This document shows, one piece after another, positions 53,405-60,332 of a stretch of DNA of 64,000 nucleotides. The first letter of the stretch is position 1. Each line of letters opens with the position of its first letter. The translations under genes and the position numbers were made by a program. The DNA comes from DYRB01 sp963802205. Lineage in GTDB: Bacteria > Pseudomonadota > Gammaproteobacteria > Chromatiales > Chromatiaceae. Location: NCBI GenBank assembly GCA_963802205.1, contig CAWDHW010000023.1:10227-74226 (forward strand), read 5' to 3'. The notes below the pieces were generated by a model, which saw nothing but the letters and a program-made list of their open reading frames with translations, did not search any database and was not told the origin of the DNA.

Positions 53405-53936
53405 TTATGTCGAACGCTGGATTCCGTCCCTACTCCGGTCGTGGATACCCTCGCGCTTGCCGGCATGGTTGTCGTTGAACAGGAACTCATCCTCTCCCTG
53501 GACGGTGCCGGCGCCGCCTGGGTTCTGGAACCCGGGGCGCAGCCAGCGGATCAGTCCGCGCCGCTCCTCCGCGGCCCGCTCGGCGTTCAGTTCCACCAGG
53601 CGGTGGAGAATGGTCTCCTCGACCTGGCAGGCGGCGACGACCTCACTGTCGGGGACGGGTCCGGGGCCAAGTCGTCCCAGCCATAGGCGGCCGGCACCGC
53701 GGCGTCGAGTTCGTCGCGGAGCGGCGCAGGACCGAGACCAGGCCCTGCTCGTGGATGAACTTTTCTTTGAGTGTCAGGGGCTCGCCGCGGCGCAGTTGTT
53801 CCAGGACGTTGTACATACCGGTCAGGGTCAGCCCGGGGTAAAGCGCCTAGCGGGCCTTGCGGTGGGCGTCCAGGCCCTCGGCCAGTTGGCGGATGCGGCC
53901 CTTGCAGGATTCGTTTGGGTCATGGAACCGGTGCAT
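53405..53936 (-). pseudogene. Remnant of a DNA methyltransferase (C-terminal part)
   Basis: Reading the minus strand from 53936 gives IRQLAEGLDAHRKAR, then an in-frame TAG, then ALYPGLTLTGMYNVLEQLRR and GEPLTLKEKFIHEQGLVSVL. A frameshift follows, then the coherent RDELDAAVPAAYGWDDLAP. A further frameshift leads to VAACQVEETILHRLVELNAE and ERRGLIRWLRPGFQNP. This is the C-terminal region of large class I SAM-dependent DNA methyltransferases (type IIL/BREX PglX-like groups share this tail). One stop and two frameshifts show that it is dead. The catalytic N-terminal part is absent. It may mark a lost defence locus. Confidence 0.75.
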
Positions 53937-54013
53937 CGGGCGGACTCGTTGCGATTGGCGAACCGCCTCAGCGCCGGCATTGCCTGCGCGTCTCTACGAT
54001 TGAGATCGACCTG

Positions 54014-54535
54014 TCAGGGGACCTCAAGCGCCGCCCGCTGGGCCAACAGGCCATCCAGGCGGGCCTGCTCCGTATCGATCAGACTCTGGTACCTACTCGC
54101 CACGGCCGCCACCTTGGCGGTCATCTCTGCCTGCCAGGCCGCCAGGTCTCGCGACTCGCTTCCGGCGCGCACCTCCTGGCGCAACAAGGCGATCTCTGCG
54201 GCACGCCGGATGGGCAGCTCGCTCAGACGTTGTTTGCTGTTGAAAATTTCGGTATCGAGGAGCCGCGCCTCGGCGACCTGTCCTGCCTGGGTCTCCCTGG
54301 CCCTGGCGCCGGCCGCGGCGACCTCGGCTTGGGCTGGGTTCTGCTTGTCGTAGTCCACCTCGATGCGTTTGGCCGCCGGGCCGCAGGGTTGGTCGGAGAA
54401 GGTGGTGACTCCATTGCGGGTGCACTCATAGACCCCGAGCGTACCCTCTGCGGCGGGGCTGGGTGTCGCGGTGGCGGCGAGCAGGGCCCCCAGACAGAGG
54501 GTGGACAGCGGTCGTGCCGGATGGATGCGGGTCAT
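54014..54535 (-). CDS. DUF4124-domain secreted protein
   Basis: The 173-residue product has a signal peptide (ending near ATATPSPAAEG) and a DUF4124 start (GVYECTRNGVTTFSDQPCGPAAKRIEV), a small disulfide-bearing domain. It then has about 100 residues of helical, coiled-coil-like sequence (EARLLDTEIFNSKQRLSELPIRR to the end). DUF4124 proteins are periplasmic and of unknown function. The gene abuts the decayed methylase on its 3' side. Confidence 0.82.
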   Translation of the reverse strand: MTRIHPARPLSTLCLGALLAATATPSPAAEGTLGVYECTRNGVTTFSDQPCGPAAKRIEVDYDKQNPAQAEVAAAGARARETQAGQVAEARLLDTEIFNSKQRLSELPIRRAAEIALLRQEVRAGSESRDLAAWQAEMTAKVAAVASRYQSLIDTEQARLDGLLAQRAALEVP

Positions 54536-54614
54536 GGTGGGCTCCTGTGCCGTTATTACGGGTGCGCCTGGGTGCGCGGCCCGGTCGGTCGCTAGGGTCC
54601 CGACGAGCGGGCCG

Positions 54615-55706
54615 TCATCGAGCGACCAACTCGATGCGCCGGTTCATGGCCCGCCCCTCCTCGCTGGCGTTGGGGGCCACGGGGGCGAGGCCGGCGAGCC
54701 CGTGGGCCGTCAGGCGTTCGGGGTCAATGGCGAAGTCCCGCATCAAGGCCGCGACCAGCGCCTCGGCGCGGCGGCGAGACAGGTCGAGGTTCTGGGCCTG
54801 GTCTCCCTGGTTGTCTGTATGGCCGACGACATGGAGGGCCAGGGTCGGACGGGTGCGCAGGAGGCGGGCGATCTCCCCCAACTGGTCGGCAGACTCGGGT
54901 TTGATCTCGGCCTGCCCAGGGTCGAAGTAAACCCCATAGACGGGTATGTGCCCATCCAGGTCTATGCCTTGGGCCAGTTCGTCCGCCTTGAGCAGGATGA
55001 GGTGCTCCGCGCCACCCTGGCTGAGGATGGTCTCGACAAAGACGGCGACGCCGTTTTCCGCTTGCGGTGCCGTCGGGTTGTTCTGGCGCGCAGTGAAGAT
55101 CATCGCATAGGTCGTACCGGCCTCCCCCGGGGCCTTGCCCACCAGGACCCGCGGTTCCCCCACCGAGTCCTCTGCAAAGGCGCCTGCCGCCGGCCCCGGG
55201 AGGCGCTTGCCATAGACCTCATCGGAATAGACCGCATCGACCCCCTGACCGCAGGCGAGGAAACCGGCGCACTCGAAAAGGAACTCATAGCCAGCCGCGG
55301 CCATGGCCTTGGCGTAGGCGCGCATGACTTCGACGGAACTACGTCCGGCAGGGGCGGCGTAAAGGTAGCGAGTACGCTGGCCGGTGAGGCGCACCGAGTT
55401 GTCCCAGAATGAAACGTCCGGGTCCTGGTTCCAGCCGGCCAACGGAAGGGTCGCTTCGTCCGCCTCCGGGCCCTGGCAACCGAGCAGGATCGCCCCCTCC
55501 GGCGGGGACAGGCCCGGGGGGGCCGGACATATGGGCGCAGCGCCCGTCGGGTCCGCCATGGTCTGGGCGGGCAAGCAGAGCCAGGCCAAGGCAAGCATCG
55601 TCGCCGCACGGAGAGCCGAGGCGGGTGACTTGCGGTGGCAACAGGGGTCTGGACGCAACGATATGCCCTCCTGGGGGTACAGCTGGCCCATGTCGGGCGG
55701 AGGCAT
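54615..55706 (-). CDS. OmpA-family protein with DUF4892-like domain
   Basis: The protein (up to 363 residues) has a signal peptide (ATMLALAWLCLPAQTMAD), a central domain resembling DUF4892 (LTGQRTRYLYAAPAGRSSVEVMRAYAKAMAAAGYE) and a C-terminal OmpA peptidoglycan-binding domain (VYFDPGQAEIKPESADQLGEI, VVGHTDNQGDQAQNLDLSRRRAEALV) with the Asp/Arg that hold diaminopimelate. It would tether peptidoglycan in the periplasm. The start is uncertain: a TTG about 48 bases downstream of the first ATG would place the signal peptide closer to the N-terminus. Confidence 0.85.
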   Translation of the reverse strand: MPPPDMGQLYPQEGISLRPDPCCHRKSPASALRAATMLALAWLCLPAQTMADPTGAAPICPAPPGLSPPEGAILLGCQGPEADEATLPLAGWNQDPDVSFWDNSVRLTGQRTRYLYAAPAGRSSVEVMRAYAKAMAAAGYEFLFECAGFLACGQGVDAVYSDEVYGKRLPGPAAGAFAEDSVGEPRVLVGKAPGEAGTTYAMIFTARQNNPTAPQAENGVAVFVETILSQGGAEHLILLKADELAQGIDLDGHIPVYGVYFDPGQAEIKPESADQLGEIARLLRTRPTLALHVVGHTDNQGDQAQNLDLSRRRAEALVAALMRDFAIDPERLTAHGLAGLAPVAPNASEEGRAMNRRIELVAR

Positions 55707-55939
55707 TATCCCAAAAAGGGTGGCGTTGTCTGTGCCTAATCACCCATAACGCCCGACCCCGCGGGGCCATCAGGGCACGTTCGCCCAGACCATCCCTGCC
55801 AATCTCAAGGCCCAACTGGAGCCCCTGATCGACCGTTCAATACCAGGCGCAGCCAGGGTGCGATCGGATCTCCTATCGCCCCTTGCATCACTGGCCCATC
55901 TCTCGCTGGAGGGCGCCTTGACGCCGGGCTGCCTCCAGC

Positions 55940-56692
55940 TTAGCGTTGCGCCGACTTCCCTTCCCCAGGCCGCCCAAATGCCGACCGCCACCCTAGCAGG
56001 ATGCGCGCTTCGGTAAGCCAGACCCAGGTTTCGGAGACGTCGGTACGTACGTCGTGGTGCATGATCAAGCGGCGAGCGCGCTCGTTCCAGGCGTGGGTGC
56101 GCTCAACCACCCAGCGCTTCGGCAGCGGTACGAAGCCGTCGGCGTTCGCGCGAATCTCGAACAGGTCCGGTTGCACCGCGTCGATCCAGCGGCCCACGGT
56201 GCGGTTGCCGGGATGACGAACCACTTCGACGCGAATGCCGTGGTCGTGCTCGATGCGCTGGGCGCAAGCACCCGCGTAGGCGCTGTCGACGAAGAGGGTA
56301 GCGACCTCGGGGTATTTCTCCGCCGCCCGTGCCACGGCCGGCAGTCCGGCATCGCGGTCTTGCAGGTTGGCCGCGCCGACGCTCACCGCCAGCAGCAGGC
56401 CGAGGGTGTCGACCACCAGACTGCGCTTGCGCCCCTTGACCTTCTTGCCAGCGTCGAAGCCGCTCGGCCCGCCTTGCGGGGAGCCGCGCGTGGATTGCGC
56501 GTCGAGCACCGCGGCGCTGGGCGCGGCCTCGCGTCCCTCGCGCTCGCGCCACAGCCCGCGCAGCCGATCATGCATCCGTTCGAACGTCCCCGCCGCGCTC
56601 CAGCGCCGAAAGGTCTTGTAGACGTTGTGCCAGGGCGGAAACTCGCGCGGCAGCATCCGCCAGGCGCAGCCCGTGCGCACTAGTCCCCCATT
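55940..56692 (-). pseudogene. IS5-family transposase, N-terminally truncated
   Basis: From about residue RTGCAWRMLPREFPPWHNVYK onward this is a good IS5-family (ISL2/IS1031-like) transposase. AAVLDAQSTRGSPQGGPSGFDAGKKVKGRKR carries the first catalytic Asp, LFVDSAYAG the second, and RWVVERTHAWNERARRL with its Tyr-2 motif the Glu. The open frame continues upstream to 56896, but that part is antisense to the Uma2 gene and not transposase. So the first ~60 residues and the left end of the element are missing at a junction near 56690. It cannot be autonomous. Confidence 0.85.
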
Positions 56693-57243
56693 TGAGCCAG
56701 GACGAGTATCTGCTTGGCGAGCGCGACGCCGCCCAGCGCCATGAGTACCTGAACGGCGAGCTGGTGGCCATGTCGGGCGGCTCCCGGGCGCACAACCTGT
56801 TGGCGACTCGGGTCGCGCGGCTGCTGGGTAATCACCTCGAAGCTGGGCACTGCCGCGTCTACCAGTCCGACATGAAGGTGCGCGTCGAGGCCGCAAACCG
56901 CTACTACTACCCGGATGTCATGATTTGCTGCGGCCCGGTCGAGGCAGAGCCGGACCCTTACTACGAGACCGCCCCGAGCCTGATCGTCGAAGTCCTCTCC
57001 CCGCGTACCGCGGCCAATGACGACGGCGAGAAGCGTGTCAACTACCAGTCCTTGCCATCCCTGGACGAATATCTGCTGCTGAACCCGGACACTGGCGAGG
57101 GCACCCTATACCGCCGCGGCGGTGCCTTTTGGACCCGCATCCAGCTCGATCGGGGTGACCCCCTGGAGCTTAGATCCATTGGGCTACAGGCCGCCATGGC
57201 CTGGCTGCTCGGTTCTTCTGCTGCCGAGGCTGGGGCTTCGTAA
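56692..57243 (+). CDS. Uma2-family (DUF820) protein, N-terminally truncated
   Basis: The 183-residue frame has the Uma2 features (HEYLNGELVAMSGGSRAHNLLATRVARLL, NRYYYPDVMICCGP, PSLIVEVLSPRTAANDDGEKRVNYQSL, LDEYLLLNP) but starts abruptly at SQDEYLLGERDAAQR, about 10-15 residues into the usual domain. The only start is a TTG at 56692, with no ribosome-binding site. The break coincides with the truncated transposase, so a deletion or insertion joined the two genes head to head. It may not be expressed. The remaining 182 bases to soeC hold no clear gene. Confidence 0.75.
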   Translation: MSQDEYLLGERDAAQRHEYLNGELVAMSGGSRAHNLLATRVARLLGNHLEAGHCRVYQSDMKVRVEAANRYYYPDVMICCGPVEAEPDPYYETAPSLIVEVLSPRTAANDDGEKRVNYQSLPSLDEYLLLNPDTGEGTLYRRGGAFWTRIQLDRGDPLELRSIGLQAAMAWLLGSSAAEAGAS

Positions 57244-57425
57244 CCAGCAAGGCGACGAAGACCAGGCGCCGTTCGGCCTCGGCGAAGGGTATCGCCGCCC
57301 GGTCGTTGCCGCGTCGCATCGTGCGCATTGGGTAGCGGACGGCGACGATGCGGGTGTGCCGGGGAAGCTGGGGCGGCAATTCGTGGTCTGGCGCTGGTTT
57401 CCGCCCGGTTCCGACGCGCCTCGCC

Positions 57426-58403
57426 TCAGGCAATGCTCTGGTAGTAGAGATTCTGCGGGTGCCGGGCCTCGGCGAAGAAGTACCAGCGTTCCGCCAGGAG
57501 CCCGAGGTACTGGACCCCGAAGGCGGCCAGCGGGAGGACCGGGGACTCCAGCCAGTGCGCCAGGGCGATGAGCAGCACAGGGATCGGGAAGGTCAGTACC
57601 AGGAAGAGGGCTCGCACCAGCATCAGGGTCCCGGCGCTGCGCCCGTGGAAAAACTCCCGGGTGTTGAAGGACCCGCCCATGGCCCCCTGGGCCTTCTGCG
57701 TCAGCTCGGAATGCCGCACGCCGATGGCGCTGGGCAGGGTGCTCTTGTGCTTCAGGCCCCGGTTGCGGGCCATGGCGAGCAGGCGCGTCACCAGGGCCAG
57801 CAGGGTCGCGATCACCCCACTGGTCCCATAGAAGCCGACGAGTTCGTTGCCCAGCCAGGCCGACCAGCCCGCCGCCAGCAGGAACCCGGAGGCGATGCCC
57901 AGCAGGGTGAAATTGACCACCGTAAGCGGGCTATGCCACTCCTGCAGGAACCGCACCCCCGCATAGATCATGGCCGTGCACAGGAACAGGGCAAAGACCG
58001 CCAGGGTCCCGAGCAGCCCGATGAGCAGGGTCGGGGTCACCGGCAAGGTCCCCGCCAGGGTGAACAGGGGGGAATTCCAACCGAGATAATGGGCCATCGC
58101 ATAGGCCGCCACCAGGGCCATGACCAGCGGCAGGGCCAGGACCTCCCGGGACAGCCAGGAGGTGCGCCATTGGGTCGCCGCCCGCCAGGCGCGCTCCGGG
58201 TGGCCGAGGTGGAAGAACGAGGCGACGAGCCCCGCCACCAGCAGGGCCAGGGCGATCAGGCTGCCGCCGACATAGAAGGCCGCACCCTGGATCGGCAGTA
58301 GATTGGCCAGGGCATAGATCTCGCCGGTATACAGGGCCAGGAAGAGCCCCTGACCGGCGCCGATCAGGGTGGTCAGAAAGATGACTGAGAAGGCTGGGTG
58401 CAT
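57426..58403 (-). CDS. soeC: Sulfite-oxidising enzyme membrane anchor SoeC (NrfD/DmsC family)
   Basis: The 325-residue protein has eight transmembrane helices (MHPAFSVIFLTTLIGAGQGLFLALY at the start) and fits the DmsC family. The His/Glu-containing FHLGHPERAWRAATQWRTSWLSREV segment is typical. SoeC anchors the cytoplasmic SoeAB to the membrane and passes electrons from sulfite oxidation to quinone. Unlike the compact operon I expect in relatives, the gene is separated from soeB by a repeat-bounded four-helix-bundle gene. The facing repeat array reaches to within about ten bases of its start codon, which lacks a good ribosome-binding site. Confidence 0.9.
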   Translation of the reverse strand: MHPAFSVIFLTTLIGAGQGLFLALYTGEIYALANLLPIQGAAFYVGGSLIALALLVAGLVASFFHLGHPERAWRAATQWRTSWLSREVLALPLVMALVAAYAMAHYLGWNSPLFTLAGTLPVTPTLLIGLLGTLAVFALFLCTAMIYAGVRFLQEWHSPLTVVNFTLLGIASGFLLAAGWSAWLGNELVGFYGTSGVIATLLALVTRLLAMARNRGLKHKSTLPSAIGVRHSELTQKAQGAMGGSFNTREFFHGRSAGTLMLVRALFLVLTFPIPVLLIALAHWLESPVLPLAAFGVQYLGLLAERWYFFAEARHPQNLYYQSIA

Positions 58404-58410
58404 GGGTGAC

Positions 58411-58510
58411 TCAGTGTAGTGTCAGTGTCAGTGTCAGGTGTCAGTTGCAGTGTCAGTTGTCAGGTGTCAGGTGTCAGGTGTCAGGTGTCAGGTGCAGGTG
58501 CAGGTGCAGC
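58411..58510. repeat. TGTCAG array, left arm of the S23 element
   Basis: The + strand contains ten TGTCAG motifs, mostly as direct GTGTCAG heptamers, followed by three GTGCAG hexamers. The array starts about eight bases upstream of the soeC start codon on the minus strand and runs into the 3' end of the S23 gene, encoding its last residues (LHLHLHLTPDT) and its stop codon. Confidence 0.92.
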
Positions 58511-58851
58511 ATGTTGTTGCGCAGGCCGACGAGCATTGCGGAAATTTCTCTTGTTTCGGCGATCCAGGCTTTGCCGACCTCTTTGTCGATATAACCGATT
58601 TCGACGCCGATATAGATTTGGGTCCGCAACTCTGCGCAGGAGCCGAGCGCAATGTCCAGGAATCGCTGCTTTTCTTTCGGCGAGCGTCTTTCCATTCCCT
58701 CGGCGATGTTGCTGGGTACGGATAGCCCCGACCGGGTAATTTGGTCGCGAAACCCGAAATCCCGCAGACCGCTCAGCATCTTGTACAGCTCTACACTAAG
58801 CCGTGCAGATCGCTTCCATACATCCAGGTCCTCGAATCGCACTAACGCCAT
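58474..58851 (-). CDS. Four-helix-bundle protein of the S23/IVP family
   Basis: The 125-residue product from the ATG at 58851 (MALVRFEDLDVWKRSARLSVELY) is a typical TIGR02436/S23 protein, a pentameric four-helix bundle first found in 23S rRNA intervening sequences. FRDQITRSGLSVPSNIAEGMERRSPKEKQRFLDIALGSCAELRTQI is the core, and YIDKEVGKAWIAETREISAMLVGLRNNM the last helices. It lies between soeB and soeC on the same strand but has no link to sulfite oxidation. Its flanks are inverted hexamer/heptamer arrays (58411-58510 and 58890-58917). The function is unknown; the Avd protein of diversity-generating retroelements has the same fold. Confidence 0.93.
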   Translation of the reverse strand: MALVRFEDLDVWKRSARLSVELYKMLSGLRDFGFRDQITRSGLSVPSNIAEGMERRSPKEKQRFLDIALGSCAELRTQIYIGVEIGYIDKEVGKAWIAETREISAMLVGLRNNMLHLHLHLTPDT

Positions 58852-58889
58852 GGTTTGCCCCCACCGTCTCCGACAACCACTGACCTCTG

Positions 58890-58917
58890 ACCGACAACTG
58901 ACAACTGACAACTCTAC
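58890..58917. repeat. CTGACAA array, right arm of the S23 element
   Basis: CCGACAACTGACAACTGACA continues with ACTCTACC. The reverse complement is AGTTGTCAGTTGTCAGTTGT, the same heptamer family as the left arm but in opposite orientation. On the minus strand it begins one base after the TAG stop codon of soeB. More diverged copies (CTGACC, CCGACAACC) extend to about 58870. Confidence 0.88.
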
Positions 58918-59636
58918 CAGGCCACATCGTCCAGGGCCTCTTCGCCGGTGTAGGTGGTCAGGTCCTCGCGCCGCAGCGGGTTGTCGGCACGCACCAGTTC
59001 GTCCTCGTTGATGTGCATGGCGGTCCTGCGCCGCGGCAGATAGTGGTTGGACGGCCGGGTGCCCCACTCCGGCATGAGCTGATAGCCGCCACGCTCGCGG
59101 ATGGCCACCGAGACCTCCGAATTGGGGTCGTGCACGTCGCCGAAGAGCCGGGCGCTGGTGGGACAGGCCATGACGCAGGCCGGCCGGCGCTCCCGTTCCG
59201 GCAGCTTGAGGTCGGTGATGCGGTCGATGCACAGGGTGCACTTCTTCATCACCCGCTGCTGCTCGTCGATCTCCCGGGCACCATAGGGACAGGCCCAGGA
59301 GCAGTACTTGCAGCCGATGCACTTGTCGTAGTCCACCAGGACCACGCCGTTATCCGGGCGCTTGTAGGACGCACCGGTGGGACACACAGGGACGCAGGGC
59401 GGGTCTTCGCAGTGCAGGCAACTCTTGGGGAAGTGCACCGTCTCGGTGAGCGGGAAGACCCCCACCTCGAAGGTCTGGACCCGGTTGAAGAAGGTCCCTG
59501 TGGGGTCGGCATCGTAGGGGTTGCGGTCCGTCAGGGGACCGGCCCACCCGGAGGTGTTCCACTGCTTGCAGGAGGTCACGCAGGCGTGACAGCCGACGCA
59601 GACGTTGAGGTCGATGACGAGGGCCAGTTGGGTCAT
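58914..59636 (-). CDS. soeB: Sulfite-oxidising enzyme iron-sulfur subunit SoeB
   Basis: SoeB is the electron-transfer subunit between the molybdenum protein SoeA and the membrane protein SoeC. The 240-residue protein has four [4Fe-4S] motifs: CVGCHACVTSCK, CLHCEDPPCVPVCP, CIGCKYCSWACP, and CTLCIDRI with CVMACP. The layout is that of DmsB/NrfC-like subunits. It lies downstream of the DUF2750 gene, and its stop codon is directly followed by the CTGACAA repeat array. Confidence 0.93.
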   Translation of the reverse strand: MTQLALVIDLNVCVGCHACVTSCKQWNTSGWAGPLTDRNPYDADPTGTFFNRVQTFEVGVFPLTETVHFPKSCLHCEDPPCVPVCPTGASYKRPDNGVVLVDYDKCIGCKYCSWACPYGAREIDEQQRVMKKCTLCIDRITDLKLPERERRPACVMACPTSARLFGDVHDPNSEVSVAIRERGGYQLMPEWGTRPSNHYLPRRRTAMHINEDELVRADNPLRREDLTTYTGEEALDDVAW

Positions 59637-59681
59637 GTCGCGTATCCTGTGGCTATGGCCTGCCGTGCCGGGCGCGGACCT

Positions 59682-60089
59682 TCAGTCCCGGGCCTCGGTG
59701 TCGTCGTCCTCGTCGTCTTCTTCCGGCTCCTCGACCGCGTAGCCCAGGGCCTCGGCCAGGTCCATGGGCTCGATCTCCAGCCCGGTCAGCTCGGCGTCCC
59801 AGTTGGTCCCGACCAGGACCCCGTCCTCGTCCATGCCGCTCAGCCAGTCCTCACAGAAGGTATCCAGCTCGATGCTGGTGGGCACATAGGCCGCCCATTC
59901 GTCCACGCAGTGAAGGCTGGCGTCGGCCTCGTCGGACCAGAACGGGAAGACGACCTCCCCCTCGTACTCGCCGGACTCGCAGGCGGCCCAGCCGTCCTCC
60001 CCCATCAGCCCCCAGACGAGGCCAGTCTCCTGGACACGGGCAAGAAACAGGTCGTGATTGGCCTGCGGGTCATCGGTGAGTTGGGTCAT
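59682..60089 (-). CDS. DUF2750 family protein
   Basis: The 135-residue acidic protein matches DUF2750. FLARVQETGLVWGLMGEDGWAACES, VVFPFWSDEADASLHCVDEWAAYVP and FCEDWLSGMDEDGVLVGTNWDAELTGLEIEPMDLAEAL are the characteristic segments, and the last 15 residues are an Asp/Glu tail. The family's function is unknown. It sits between soeA and soeB on the same strand, 45 bases before soeB, so it is co-transcribed with the sulfite-oxidising enzyme. Whether it takes part in it is open. Confidence 0.85.
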   Translation of the reverse strand: MTQLTDDPQANHDLFLARVQETGLVWGLMGEDGWAACESGEYEGEVVFPFWSDEADASLHCVDEWAAYVPTSIELDTFCEDWLSGMDEDGVLVGTNWDAELTGLEIEPMDLAEALGYAVEEPEEDDEDDDTEARD

Positions 60090-60143
60090 GGCGATTCCGG
60101 GTGGTGGTTGGAAAGGATGAAGACAAGGGATGTATACGAAGAA

Positions 60144-60316
60144 GTTGCAGTTGGCAGTTTTCAGTTGTCAGTACAGTCAGTAACAGGTTGTTAGTACTTG
60201 GGAAACCGCCGGCGAAAAGCGGGAAACCCAAGTGCGATGGGTATATACCAGCGAGCTTTCAGTTTTCGTTTCTAGATCATCCCTGAAAATCACGCTCTTA
60301 CTGACAACTGACAACC
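60144..60316. repeat. Facing repeat arrays with a hairpin core, no gene
   Basis: The left arm (about 60144-60180) has CAGTTGGCAG, TTTTCAGTTGTCAG and TACAGTCAG. The right arm (60301-60316) is CTGACAACTGACAACC. Between them is a lower-GC stretch with a strong stem: ACTTGGG (60196-60202) with CCCAAGT (60227-60233), and inside it CCGC with GCGG. On the minus strand the right arm begins 16 bases after the soeA stop codon. I see no open frame of note, so this looks like an S23-less copy of the element. Confidence 0.75.
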
Positions 60317-60332
60317 TTTTCGCAAAAAAGCA

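Noticed and set aside
57170..57433. 87-codon reverse frame between the Uma2 gene and soeC
   Set aside because: It overlaps the end of the Uma2 gene, has no ribosome-binding site and matches no family I know.
58411..58510. CRISPR-like array
   Set aside because: The units are 6-7 bp direct repeats without spacers of constant length, and no cas gene is present.
58852..59322. Upstream extension of the S23 gene
   Set aside because: It overlaps soeB in another frame and is not similar to S23 proteins; the ATG at 58851 gives the standard N-terminus.
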